DNA of 64,000 nt from Diphasiastrum complanatum (lineage: Eukaryota > Streptophyta > Lycopodiopsida > Lycopodiales > Lycopodiaceae), in contig CM055106.1 of assembly GCA_029204225.1 (NCBI GenBank), forward strand, positions 19,232,149 to 19,296,148, written 5' to 3'. Of the stretch, positions 1-11,280 are shown piece after piece. The notes beneath the pieces are model-generated. The model was given only the letters and a program-made list of their open reading frames with translations, ran no database searches and was not told where the DNA came from. Made by a program: the position numbers and the translations under genes. The first letter of the stretch is position 1. Each line of letters starts with the position of its first letter.

Positions 1-278
1 CCGACTCAATTCTATTGTTCTCATCTCATATAAAATGGTGCTGCGTCTCAATATGCTTAGTTATAGTGATCCCAAAACCTTTTATAAGTTATAAACCTTA
101 GAGAGTGCATGAAATTTCTCTAAATTTCAAGGATTATTACTCATCAAAGAGTTATGCACTCTTATAAAACTTGTCTATATTTCATGATAATGGTTTTGGG
201 GAAAAATGCCATTTCCATTCTAAAGTTGGACAATATTGGACATTCAAATGTTCAAGAAAGTTTTCAACGATGAGAGTG

Positions 279-434
279 AAGTCTCCTTTGGACAACAATA
301 TCCCACTAGCTTTCAAGGTGCACTTTCATGTAGTCAAGTCTTGATTCATGAGTCTTAAGTCTCCTTTGGACAACAATATCCCACTAGCTTTCAAGGTGCA
401 CTTTCATGTAGTCAAGTCTTGATTCATGAGTCTT
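279..434. repeat. 78-bp tandem duplication, two copies
   Basis: Positions 279-356 and 357-434 read as the same sequence twice with a period of 78 bp. I see no mismatch between the copies, so the duplication is recent or conserved by gene conversion. It lies in AT-rich non-coding DNA. Confidence 0.9.
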
Positions 435-2241
435 CTACTTTATAATAGTCCAGTCTTGACTTATGAGACATCATGTTAATCATGCTTTTCATGTCACAAT
501 CCATTGTCTCTCTCACTTTGTGAGTAAAAAATCAATAGAAACAGAAAGATTAAACACACACACACATGCGCCCCCCCTCCAACACACACAGTACACACTT
601 GCAAAATGCTTGGTAGATATATTTGGTTGATGACTATTCAGTTTCTAGCAAGACGTAGATAATTATTTTATTGAGGTATTGTTAAATCGTGGAGTTGTCA
701 CATAAATGTAAATGCCAATGTATATAGTTGAGTTGGATGACAATGTTAATTGTGCCAATAATGAACTAGGTTTGTATCTCAGTCTAAGCATGGATATGAT
801 GTTATTACGTGATTTGTGGTTTTGGTTCTTGTGAATATGTGAAGTTTAATTTCAAATTTGACCTTTGTAAACATTAGTCAACTTCTTCTAAATTTTTTGT
901 TTTTTGGTCTCCTTTTATAGAAAGGAGTGATTGGCCTCCTCTTTTCCTATTGGCCACTTTATTTCGAAATGTAGAATTTTAATCTTAAAGCATTGTCTCA
1001 AGCCATGCCCATTATCATATGTTTACAATATTGTCCAACATTACTCATGCTCATCTCAAACTGCAAGATAATATATGAATAATTGGTTTCTTGAGCATAA
1101 ATTATCATTAGATAAATTGTCTCCTATATTAAATACATGACATTTTAGTGGTGGCAATAAAAAGTTTGACATCCAATGTAGGTTGTTAGTTGAATTCCTT
1201 CCCTTCATTGTTTGAAAAACTTTATGAGACGCTACTTCCAATATCTTGCACATTTTTTATTAATGTTAGTTTTTCGGAATTTGACAATTCCAAATTCTCA
1301 TGGGTTTTAAGCCAAGCACAAAAGCTTGTCACTAAATATGAATAACTGACATGCTCACAAAATCAAGAAATAAATGAAAGCACCTTAGATAGCCAATGAA
1401 TGATGAATTAACCATATTGTAAAGCCTTACAAACATAACTAGGCTTTCTATGGCATGATTTCCTTCTCTTGTATCTATAGCTAGAAATTCTTGGTTGTAG
1501 AATTTGATTCTTTTATTTGATTTATCTTGGAGTGAAATAATAAATGGAATTATCTATGTAGTAGAACTCTTAAACATTGTCATAAATATGCTACTAATGA
1601 TTTGTGTTCTAGATCTTACGAATCTTTATTGTAGATTATCTAACTAAGAAGAGTTTTATTGTTGTGGATAGAACTCTTGAAAGATTTCTTTACGAGAACC
1701 ACTTATTTGTGAAGAGAAGGAAACAATCAAATATTGAGGATTGATAGTTTTTGTTTACGTCCTCCAAGATTCTAAAACTCAATTGTGGAAAAGACCCTTA
1801 TTGGTATTGCAAATAATAGAACTGCAATTTATTGATACTCTTCAACTTAATCATTTAATTAACTTAATTGAAGCAATGAATACTTAAGATATTTCAAAGT
1901 ATATTGTGAGAGGACTTTATTATTTCAATTATGTCAATTGAAGATATCACTTTCCAATTGACAACAATATCCCCACCTATATTGGCTCATCCACACATGT
2001 TATTGGTATTTATGATAGTCCATTTGATTGTTGTCAATAAAGATTTTTGATAGTCACTCTATTGTCATTTATGATAGTCCAATTTTGATTTATGAGTCCT
2101 CAAGTTTTCTATTCTAGACATTATTGATCAAGTGACATTTCATGGCATCATATATTCTCTCACTTTTTGAATCATGTCTATCAGTATTCATACATCATTA
2201 GATTATATGATATTCAAGTCTTGATTTATGATAGTCACTCT
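435..2241. other. AT-rich intergenic DNA
   Basis: No convincing gene. It contains a short CA-rich and C-rich patch (about 551-582) and recurring phrases such as 'tgatttatgatagtc' (about 2010-2240), which suggest old degenerate repeats. Short minus-strand frames here lack any recognisable domain. Confidence 0.6.
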
Positions 2242-2477
2242 TGTTAGAAACCAATGATAGACTTGTTATTGTTGACGTTTTATCGTTGACAGCTGTTACC
2301 AAGTGTAAGTAGCTGTAGGCTAGTCTATAGTCAACTACTAGTTTTCTCTCTCACTATATTCAGAGATTATTGTACTCTCTTTCAGTTAGTGTGTGATACA
2401 ATGATTGTGTGCTCTTACTCCTCCTTATGGTGATTGCTTATGATGAATGATTGATAGTGCTTATCAGATCATTGACA
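2242..2477 (+). repeat. 5' LTR of copia element A
   Basis: It begins TGTTAGAAAC and ends ATTGACA immediately before TGGTATCAGAGC, giving the TG...CA boundaries and PBS position expected of an LTR. Its 236 bp are short but normal for copia. A TATA-like 'ctatattc' lies near 2354. No partner LTR is visible downstream. Confidence 0.8.
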
Positions 2478-2489
2478 TGGTATCAGAGC
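2478..2489 (+). promoter_or_regulatory. Primer-binding site (initiator Met tRNA type)
   Basis: TGGTATCAGAGC directly follows the LTR end. It is the standard plant copia PBS, complementary to the 3' end of initiator methionine tRNA, and it fixes the LTR boundary. Confidence 0.85.
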
Positions 2490-3829
2490 TACTCTGATCC
2501 TGAGTGCCTGACTACTGGGTTCGGCTTGTCACTGGCTCCGTATTGAGGTGAGATAGTCTTTCACAAAAGGTGAAAGTAAAAAAACTTACAATGTCTCTTG
2601 AGCATATTGCAGGCATTGAAGCATGGTAGGGAGTGCTTGAACACTCTTTGAAGAGTTTATTCAGAGGATAAGGAGGCGAATATAATGGGGAAACCATTGG
2701 CAACTGACTAGAATCAGTTTGGTGAACATTTGAGCATTTTGCAGCTTAAGATGTAGTGAGAGAGTATGAAATAGTAACAACCCTACTTGCATCATTTTCA
2801 GATCATTGGAAGTGAGGCAAATCATTGTATTCAGGTTACCAGACGGCGACCTCAGTGTGGTGGGGAGCTGGAAGAAAACTCTCAGAGAAAGATTGACAAA
2901 TGCCCAAGAACCTATTCTTCTATGTGACCTAGGTTTTTAAAGGTGGAAAACTGTGGATCTTTGGCTGTTTAAAGCGATTTCTGGTGCTGTAAACACACGA
3001 GGCTGGGCGCCCTACTAGTGTGAAACTGCTGTTAAAGGGCCGTGACTAGCCGTGGAAGGAAGGAGCAGAGGGATCAGATTTCAGCAAGCAGCCATATCCA
3101 AGAAAGAAGTGTAGAAGGAAGGAGGAGGCCACGGGAGGCTCGCGGATCAGCCGCGCGGCCAGCGCGAAGGAGACCGTAGTGTTAATAAGGGTTTAGCATG
3201 CGGAGGAGCCACGTTCAGCGCACCAAGTCTCTCCAGATCGTCAGATGGTAACTTTGTTGAGATCAACGGTGAGATTTCATGATCGTGAATCCAAATCAAC
3301 GGCCAGCATTTGTTGGGCCCTTGAACTTCAATTTTTAAAAATTTGAAGTGTTTGAAGTTCAGTTACCAAAGAGCTGAAGGGCAGAAATATTAACTCTTCA
3401 TTAAAAAATTTCATCTTGACCTTAAGCTGAGGATTGTCCCTTCCTCTTTGGGGCTCTGTCCACTGGATATTTTTGCAAGTAAGCAGAAAACAGAGTGATG
3501 TTTTGACCTAGCTGGAGAGACTGTTTTTGGGATTTGATTAGACAGGAGCTATGCTGGTACAAAGGGCTACGCGCTGATATAAAACTCAAAGAAATTGAAG
3601 ATCTGTACGAGACAAAAAAAAAATTTCAAAAATAGTAGTTTGGCAATAATTGCCATTTTTCAGGCTGGGCAGTTTTGAGCCATTTTAAGGCCAAAATCTT
3701 CAATTTGGCATAACTTTCAATCCATAGCTCGGATTGGAAAGTGGTCAAAGACATCATTTGTCAATTTTGCAGCAAATTTTCCATTCTTGCAATCTTTTTT
3801 GCAATCCGGAGTCATCTAATTGCAGTTAT
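2490..3829 (+). other. Leader of copia element A
   Basis: Untranslated stretch between PBS and gag. Only short unconvincing frames occur. I see no separate gene in it. Confidence 0.5.
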
Positions 3830-4720
3830 GGCAATGCTAAGCGAAAGTATTCTCAATGAGTCAAGCAAGTTGGAAGGAGCCGACAACTATGCAGTTTGGA
3901 GATTCAAACTGAAGAACATTCTGATAGAAAAGGAGCTATGGGAGATCATGACAGGTGAGGAGACAAGGCCAATGATTGAAGAAGATCAGCGGGCATTTGA
4001 TAGGAGGAAACAGAAAGCATAGAATGTCATCAACTTGTCAGTCAGAGATGCTATCATTCCCTACATTTCGGATTCGGAAGGACCGAAAGAAGTGTGGGAT
4101 ACGTTGAAGGCATTGTTTGAGACCACAAACACATCTCGAGTGTTATTTCTAAAGACGAAGCTGCACACATTACGGATGGATGATGGTGCAACTATTGTCG
4201 ATCACCTATTGAAGGTAACGGAGATCCGTGATCAACTAGCTGCCATTGGAGAGTGAGTATAGGATCGCGAGATCGTTCAATTGACATTGAACAGCTTGAG
4301 TGAGTCACATCAGATGTTTGTGACAAGCATTGCCACACGGGAGAATTTTCCAACCTATGAAGAGCTAGGTGGATTACTTTTGCAGGAAGAGCAACGTCAA
4401 GAGAACTTGAATCATCATAACAGGGGCTATGATCAAGCCCTTGCAGTTAGAGGATGAGGCGGAAGATTTGGCCGTGGTAGGTATCAATCGAGAGGAGAAA
4501 ACTCAAGCCGGAGATCATTTCAACAATTTCATGAGCAAGCCAATGATAGCCCGAATCGAGGCAATTGGAATCAAGGTCGAGGTCAAGGACGTGGTTGTTC
4601 TAGGAAAAAGTTAGACCTGGAAATTGTAGGTACTACAACAAACCTGGCCATTGGGAACGTGAATGCTTCAAGAAACAAAAGGAGATAGCACAAAGAAAAG
4701 GCAAATGGCAGGCGGGCACT
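3829..4720 (+). pseudogene. copia element A gag remnant
   Basis: This is the nucleocapsid/capsid region. From about 3835 the translation reads as a copia gag: a start around MLSESI, then KLEGADNYAVWRFKLKN and KEVWDTLKALFE, typical of the DUF4219/UBN2 gag families. Stops interrupt it at 4021 and 4255. The zinc knuckle at about 4630-4672 reads CRYYNKPGHWEREC, so the second Cys of the CCHC motif has become Tyr. With the stops, this shows the gene is no longer functional. Confidence 0.8.
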
Positions 4721-4828
4721 TATGCTGATCAACATCAATTTGATGATGATCATTATGAAGACAATTATGTTAATCAACATCAATTCAATGATGATCAATA
4801 TGAAGATGATACAGGTGAAAGCTCAAAC

Positions 4829-5191
4829 TTGTTCATTACGGTGCTAATGACAAGTGATGAAGCAAAGGATACCCGGTACATTGACAGTGGAGTGTCCAAG
4901 GACATGACTTCGAGGAAGGAGTGGTTCTCGGAATTCAAGGAAATCCACAATGGCGATGAAGTTGGACAAGCTGATGGCCAATTGCTACCTGTGAAAGGAT
5001 TTGGAGTGGTACCAGTGAAGCTGGCCAGCAGAATGATAAAGTGGATAAGCAATGTGCAATATGTTCCTGGTTTAGCCAACAATTTACTATTAGTTGGGAC
5101 AATGGCTGATCAACAACTCAAGGTTGAGATTGATAGCGACAAATGTCTCTTCAAGGACATTAAGAATCACTACAAAGTGATTGCTACATGA
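4829..5191 (+). pseudogene. copia element A protease region
   Basis: The retropepsin-like segment follows the gag knuckle in the same element. The active-site motif is visible as YIDSGVSKDMTS (about residue 16), close to the copia consensus D-S-G-A, with Ala replaced by Val. The downstream phrase VQYVPGLANNLLLVG is the usual copia protease C-terminal half. A stop at 5189 separates it from the integrase frame. Confidence 0.75.
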
Positions 5192-5248
5192 GCTAGAGTC
5201 AACGGAAATCGACTCTACAAACTGAATGCGAGATCTTTTACTCAAGCT

Positions 5249-5945
5249 ATGGTAAGCACTGTTGATAGTCGAAGTGATCTTTGGCATCAACGATTTGGTC
5301 ATATCAGTGCTCAAAGTTTACAGATTATGAAAAGAGGTAATCTAGTTATTGGATTGCCTGATATTTCTTTTGAAGTACAAATATGTGAAGGTTGCATTTT
5401 GGAAAAACAACACAGAGAGAGGTTTCCTAAAAGTGGAGCAAGGAGAGCCACTGGCATCCTAGATCTTGTCCACAGTGATCTATGTGGACCAATGCAGACT
5501 AGATCTCTTAGTGGCTGCTATTACTTTATTACCTTTATTGATGATTATAGCATATGCATTTGGATTTATTTCGTAAGCAAGAAATCAGAAGCTTTTGCTA
5601 AGTTCCGGGAATTCAAGGCATTAGTTGAAAAGCAAACAGGAAGTTACATCAAGGCTTTGAGATCTGATGGAGGTGGTGAGTATTTTTCGACAGAATTTAT
5701 TGATTTTTGCAAATATCAAGAGATCAAGAGGCAGACTACAACACCTTATTCATCGCAGCAAAACGGAGTTGCAGAGTGAAAGAATAGATCCATTGTTGAG
5801 ATGGCCAGGGCTCAAAAGCAAGGGTATGCCAAACATCTTTTGGGCAAAAGCTTGCAGCACAGCTACGCACATCTTGAATCGGTGTCCTACGAAATCTATG
5901 GAAGGTAAGACACCTCATGAAGCTTTTACTGGAAAGTTTCATAGC
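5249..5945 (+). pseudogene. copia element A integrase
   Basis: The GAG-pre-integrase zinc-binding region (LWHQRFGHIS, then CEGCILEKQ) precedes the catalytic core. Catalytic residues appear in order as HSDLCGP (D), FIDDYS (D) and the SDGGGEY segment with its downstream Glu in context YSSQQNGVAE. After NGVAE a TGA stop at 5777 and a frameshift near 5815 break the frame. The integrase resumes in another frame as PNIFWAKACSTATHILNRCPTK up to about 5945, where recognisable sequence ends. Confidence 0.85.
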
Positions 5946-6640
5946 AGAAAGCTACAGGATAGCCGATGAAAAAAGAGTTAATAACGGAGTCAATTCTCAT
6001 AAAATTGAGGAACAGTTTGTTGCAAATCAAAGTTGGAACTGGTTGTTGGTCAACCAAGGTAGTTGAGGAGATTCAATTCTCAGTAATTGAATGGAAGGTA
6101 GTCCCAAATACATGCAACAATGCTTAGTCTTTGCAAATCGGGGTGTAGGAAGCCTTTTTTGATGTTGTGAGATCATATAGTAGGGCGCCCTTGTCATGTA
6201 CCATAATGGTATGCCCTTCAGTGATGGCCTTACAAGGGGCATAACGCAGGTCTGCCGTTATCGACATGTTTGGGTGCCACACATCACCATTCTAGGTGGT
6301 CATGTGTGGCCGACAGGACCGTGCTTGATGGGACCCATTGTGCTATATATAGAGGTGGGGTTTCCCTCTTTCCATTCACTCGATCTACCCGGGAGTTGGT
6401 AGATGGAGAGCACGTGCATGAGCCAGGATGTAGCTCTAGGCCAAGAGATGTGTGCTAGGGAGAGCCGAGTGCGATGGCTGGTGCTATGGGATGCTAGTTA
6501 TCATAAGAGGCTTGATCGAGCATGATTATGTTGATAACTTCAGTGCATGGGGGTGGATCAGTTGTGACCCTATGGATGGGCGAATATGGTGCATCGTCAC
6601 TGGTATGGGGTGTGCAGAACCTTCAAGGCAATCAAAGATC
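5946..6640. mobile_element. LTR-like fragment of unknown element
   Basis: No coding domain. A clear TATA box (ctatatatag, about 6343) precedes a pyrimidine-rich block, resembling the U3/R part of an LTR. Its boundaries are not visible. It could be the promoter region of the gypsy remnant that follows. Confidence 0.35.
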
Positions 6641-6645
6641 CTAGG

Positions 6646-6898
6646 GAGTTGTAACAGTTGCTACCATGCATTAAAGATCTGGAGACATTATTTGTACGGA
6701 TCTAAATTTGTGGTTATGACAGATCATGAGTCTCTTAAGTATATCTGTGATGTCTCGGATCTTAGGGGTCGTAAGGCCCGTTGGTCGAAACTCATTCAAG
6801 AGTTCTAATTCGACATTAAGTACCGTCGAGGTACGTCGAATTGTGCTGATGATGCTTTGAGCCGGATTGGAGAGGTTAAGCAGCAAACTGCTGCTTAG
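6646..6898 (+). pseudogene. Ty3/gypsy RNase H remnant
   Basis: The translation reads HALKIWRHYLYG, then VVMTDHESLKYI, then RRGTSNCADDALSRI, the typical gypsy RNase H C-terminal half ending at the junction to integrase. An in-frame TAA at about 6806 follows LIQEF, so the piece is dead. RT and integrase of this copy are absent, leaving an isolated fragment between copia A and the minus-strand material to its right. Confidence 0.8.
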
Positions 6899-7718
6899 TA
6901 TTGCTCTTAATAGCTCGTTTGAGCTCATCAGAAATAGTCTTGAACCAATTATATGGTTCAAGAAGGGTTTTGGCCAACTTGGTATAGGACTCAACTATCC
7001 TGTGGAGGATTTGTGAAGTGATGCAATCTTTCCTGAGGTTCCCAACCATCAGGAAGTTGTTTAGTTGCTGGGCAGCAGTGTGGATGGAAGGCTCAATGAT
7101 GGCTTCAAGGAGGTATCCGTCGTTGGTCCAGTGCAAATCATTGGTGAGGTCGATGTATGGCTTTATGGCCTGCTTATGATTGGCTGAGGCCTATATACTA
7201 GACGCTATACCTATGGCTGCAAGGGCGGCCTCAGTGACGCTCACCTTGTGTGTGGCTCTCTGAAAAGTGATATAAAATCTGGATTTCTCTTCCTTCCACA
7301 TACTGAAGGCAAGAGTGATGAACTCCATGTTGATTCTGCTAGAAAAGTCTCTCTCATGAATACCCATTGCACTGAGCAGAGGCTCCGCAAGGGTCATCCA
7401 CTGAGTGACCATGCTTGTGCTAGGAAGTATCATGATGTCCGTTGTAGATGGGACATCACGATGGATAGTATAACGCGGAGACTAGGAAGTATCAGTAGAA
7501 GACAAGATGAGCAGAATGGAAATGTAAGATGCGCAAAAGTATATTAGAAAGCAGTTCAAGAAGTTTGGAAGGCTTTGGTCGTGGAAAAAATTCGCAAGAG
7601 CTTCACTAGCACAACTGAGGAATGAATCGAATTCAACCAACTTATAGGTGAATTTGGTGGGTCCATTACACTGAATACTAGTTTGGTTGATTAGTTCGGA
7701 ACAAAAATTTGCAGGCAT
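6876..7718 (-). pseudogene. Unidentified broken reading frame
   Basis: Minus-strand reading runs through three pieces (7718-7482, 7433-7191, 7186-6876) in different frames that look like one decayed protein. It includes AIKPYIDLTNDLHWTNDGYLLEAIIEP and ILHRIVESYTKLAKTLLEPYNWF. Composition is protein-like rather than low-complexity. I do not recognise the family. Its position downstream of a same-strand gypsy pol suggests a retroelement accessory or another TE's gag, which is inference only. Confidence 0.35.
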
Positions 7719-7780
7719 GTACAGTACTGTGAAGATAGGCTATAAAAATCTTGGTGAAGGTTTTTGGGGATCTGAACCTA

Positions 7781-8300
7781 TCAGGCGAACGTTTTCCAGG
7801 GCTGGCGAAGGATAAACCTTTGCCCAAGAGGGTCCTTCGTCCAAGTACTGTCAAAGTGTGTACCCCGGTCGCTGACAATCTCGATCAGACATCCAAATAT
7901 GATTATAATATTTTCATACAGAAACTTGGTCGTAGATTTCGCATCAGCAACTTTGATAGCTTTGGCTTCAACCCACTTGGTCATATAATCAGTTGCTACG
8001 ATAATGTATCAGGCCTGAGATCCTTGCGCGGCAGGATGAATAGGACCAACATAATCTAGTCCTCATTTTTCAAACGGTGCTTGCGATAAAACCGGATGCA
8101 AGAATTCATAATTCTGTCGAGTAGGCCATCGTGCTCGCTAGCAAACATCACATGTCTGAATAAAAAATTTTGTGTCCTTATGAAGCGTAGGCCACCAACA
8201 ACCTGATTGCAAAAGTTTGCGAATAGTCCTCCGCCCATGCCATCTGTGAAAACATGATTATATTGGGTACTTCATGTGGTAAAACACATCTTCGTAGAAT
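7781..8300 (-). pseudogene. gypsy integrase remnant (minus)
   Basis: The zinc-binding part is spread over two frames (8238-8056). It contains FIRTQ...HVMFASEHDG in one frame and CDVCQRARWPTRQ in the other. The core continues as DYMTKWVEAKAIKVADA and IVSDRGTHFDS, which carries the second catalytic Asp. The frame stops soon after at 7781, so the third catalytic residue and the C-terminus are missing. Confidence 0.75.
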
Positions 8301-8834
8301 ATTGTCTAATCCACGATGATACAATTGTCCTACAATCAATTGATAAGGTTGAGTCTTATGAATCAATCGTTTCTTCTGTACTTTTGTAAAGGAGTCATTC
8401 GGTTGTCCTAGCATTAAGTATTCAACAATATCCGCCCTCTCAGGTACTGCTTCAACATAGAACAATGCAGCATCTGATAGTTCATCATCCACTTCAGTGT
8501 GAACTGGTGCGGATTCGATTTGTGAAACGTGATCGGCTAGATAATGTTGCTTCCCCTTTCGAACCACAATTCGAAAGTCAAATTTAGTCAATAACAATAA
8601 CCATCTTGCAATACGTCCAGTATTGCACGTCTTGTTTACCAAGTAAAGTAATGGCTGATCATTTGTATAAAATGCAAAGTGCATTTCCATGAGGTAGTGA
8701 CGAAATTTTCGAACAGAAAAAATCATGGCTAACGCTTCACGTTCTGTTGTTGAATAATTCTTCTCCGGATCTGTAAGTTGTCTGCCTGCAAATCGTATAG
8801 GATAATCCTTCTTATAATCACCTGGCTGCGTCAA
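8178..8834 (-). pseudogene. gypsy RNase H to integrase linker (minus)
   Basis: A 218-residue frame. It starts in the RT/RNase H connection (YPIRFAGRQLTDPEKNYSTTEREALAMIFSVRKFRHYL), a hallmark of gypsy RNase H with the TEREALA Glu. It continues through LADHVSQI (normally DALSR-like, here drifted) into the spacer before integrase. The frame is unusually long for a decayed element, so this segment is fairly young. Confidence 0.8.
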
Positions 8835-8999
8835 AATTGATCCAATGGTGTATTTTGAGGCATCCGTATGAACATGAAATTCTATCGTCCAATCTGGAGA
8901 ACACAGTATTGGTGCTGAAGTTAATGCTTTTTTTAACTTTTCAAAAACTTCTAATGCCTCTACTGTCCAAATAGAAACAATAGTCAGTTTGTATATAGA

Positions 9000-9867
9000 T
9001 CATGCTAAATCCGCAAAGAAGATAATAAAAATTCGATAGTAGTTCGCATGACCCATAAACACATAAACTCCACAAATCGTTGTTGGCGGTGGCAAGTCCA
9101 CAATAATCTTGATCTTAGAATAATCTGTGGCAATATCATGTCTCGATATCACATGTCCAAGCACAACTCCGTGGGAAACCCATATCTGGCATTTTTCTAG
9201 ATTTAGAGAAATCTGAAAATTTGCGGCATCTTTCAAATACTTTCTCTAATCGATCCAGGTGGTCTGTATCTATACTATGGACTCTCAGGTCATCCAAGTA
9301 AATTTCAATAAATCTCTGTAGAAAATCTTTAAAAACAAATTGCATTACTCTTTGGAACGAACTTGCTGCATTACAGAGTCCAAACGACATTACTTTGTAA
9401 GCATAGGTGCCCCATTCTGTTGCAAAAGCGGTTTTGTGATGATCAGTAGGTGCAATCTTAACCTGGTTGTAAGCAGTAAATCCATCCAAGAAACTATAAG
9501 CTTCTGCTCCAGCAAGGCGATCCAAAATGCTTTTAGTAAAAGGTAACGAAAAGTGATCTTTTCGCGTCACTTTGTTCAACGCTTTGAGATTCACACAGAT
9601 TCTCAATTTCCCATTCTTCTTAGAAACAATGACAATCGGTGAGATCCATTTGGTATGCTCGATCTCATAAATGAAATCGGCGTCAAGCAGTCTCTGAAGT
9701 TCTTTCTTTATTTGGTCCGCAACATTAGGATTACAACGATAGAACTTTGTAACTTTTGGAACTACATCAGGTACTAGAGGTATGGTATGTTCAATCACTG
9801 ATGTCGGAATACCCTTTAGATCTTGATAAGTCCATGCAAAGCAATCTTGATACTTAATAAGTAACAT
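9000..9867 (-). pseudogene. gypsy reverse transcriptase (minus)
   Basis: Fingers and palm are nearly intact from 9867: SPIVIVSKKNGKLRICVNLKALN, FLDGFTAYNQVKIAP, KTAFATEWGTYAYKVMSFGLCNAASSFQRVM and the catalytic IYLDDLRVHS. YLDD is the usual plant gypsy catalytic box. A frameshift near 9210 moves the thumb region into another frame (9236-9000; NLEKCQIWVSHGVVLGHVIS). The RT would have been about 240 residues plus thumb. Confidence 0.9.
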
Positions 9868-9882
9868 GCGGAGTGTTTGATA

Positions 9883-10632
9883 CTATTCAGGAGTAAGTTG
9901 TGATCCAGCTTGTACAATCTTTTTCGGTTCTGCTGGTTCAGCAAGATTCATTGGTTGCGTCCTAGTTGGGCCATCATAAACCTCTTTCGATTCTGGCACG
10001 TGTTCTTCATGTTCATGATGTGCTTTAGGTAACATGATAACCACATCATCCAATGTATAATGTTTAAAATGCTCGGGCATATCATGCTGGACTATATCTG
10101 TTTGTTCCTTTTCGAAAGGACTTGTCTTGAATCTTCGCTTAGCCTTCTTAGAAAGAATTGATCGTGGAAGTGATGACTTTCGAGAGGATGATGTCTTGCT
10201 AGAATTCTGACTTGTAGAATCATCCTTGACTTTTTCTTTGCCTTTATCCAGTAAGGGTGGCACATTCTTTGAATCCATCTTTTGAGGAGGATTTTCCCAT
10301 TTTAGGACCGTATTATGATGTTGTTTATCTTGTTTCTTCGTCATCGATCCTGTGATCCTATCTTCCTTCAATATAACTACTTTAGACGGTTTTATTGTTG
10401 GTTCATCACGAACATTACGTACTCCAAATCCGGTCGGATCCATATGATTGAAAATCCGCTCATCCGTAAGCTTTGCATTGTCATCATAAGTCAAGGCATG
10501 ACTCATAGGTATGAGATCATTTTCAATCAAATCTGGTATAGGTTCCGTTGATATCCAGGCTACATTCAACACATTCAGTGGAAATGTGATTGGTGTATCC
10601 AAAGTTTGATCTAATAAGAAAATCTCGTTCAA
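9883..10632 (-). pseudogene. gypsy protease-RT spacer (minus)
   Basis: A 249-residue frame without a domain I can name, rich in Lys/Ser (KSSLPRSILSKKAKRRFKTSPFEKEQ). It joins the RT frame across a stop near 9880. It sits between protease and RT on the same strand, so it is most likely the linker of the same polyprotein. Confidence 0.55.
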
Positions 10633-10647
10633 ATCTGATTGATTATC

Positions 10648-11280
10648 TTATTGACACATATATCCTGGTGTACAATCAATCATTGCAAGAGCTTCATTCC
10701 AGTTGATAGTATCCGTTTGAGAATCGTAATGAACTCCCAAATTTTTCTCTGGACGGTCACAAGTATGATCCGTTGTTGACAAATCGTCAGCTTCTTTTTG
10801 AACCACTGGTTTGATAGTCCAAGTTGTAGGATCAACTTTAACTGCACGTTCACGATTTTCAAAAGTGATTTTTTCGATACCCCAGTTATGAACTACTTGC
10901 GTAACTCGTAACCATGGATGTCCCAATAGAACTCGGTAGACATTTGGCGCCTCTGGTAAGTCCATTACTACGAAAGTAATGACAAACTGTGCTATCGCAA
11001 TTCTGACAAGTATATCTTCAACCATTTATCGAAGACGAACTGTCGCTTGATCAGCTAGCTTAATGGAAAAAGTAACAGACTTGATCTTTGTAAGGCCCCA
11101 TTTTGCACATAGCTTTGTATAAATCAGGTTAACTCCTAAACCACCATCTATCACAATTGCTTTCTTAGGAGATTGTCTATGATGTATTGGCAAAGTGATA
11201 TTCTTTTGTTCACTTTCCCAAGTGGCTCCAACATGGAGTGCTTCATTAGATTCTTCAAATCCAGCACAAAAAAGTGGCTC
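10648..11280 (-). pseudogene. gypsy aspartic protease region (minus)
   Basis: Reading from about 11160, AIVIDGGLGVNLI marks the retropepsin active-site loop. The usual D-(S/T)-G is here D-G-G, a form I believe occurs in some plant gypsy lineages. After a stop near 11026 the frame resumes with ILVRIAIAQFVITFVVMDL and LLGHPWLR, the conserved second half of the protease. The stop makes this copy non-functional. Confidence 0.7.

Larger units (their letters stand above)
2242..5945 (+). mobile_element. Ty1/copia element A, 3'-truncated
   Basis: A plant copia retrotransposon carrying, in order, a 5' LTR, a primer-binding site, a 1.35-kb leader, gag, protease and integrase. The order PR-INT before any RT is diagnostic of Ty1/copia. 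Similarity stops near 5945, just after the integrase motif that follows the GKTPHEA segment. No RT, RNase H or 3' LTR of this copy follows. The next sequence is LTR-like DNA plus a gypsy RNase H remnant, so the element was cut by a deletion or rearrangement. Stops and frameshifts show it is dead. Confidence 0.85.

Noticed and set aside
7751-8059. Plus-strand 102-codon frame
   Set aside because: Shadow of the minus-strand gypsy integrase.
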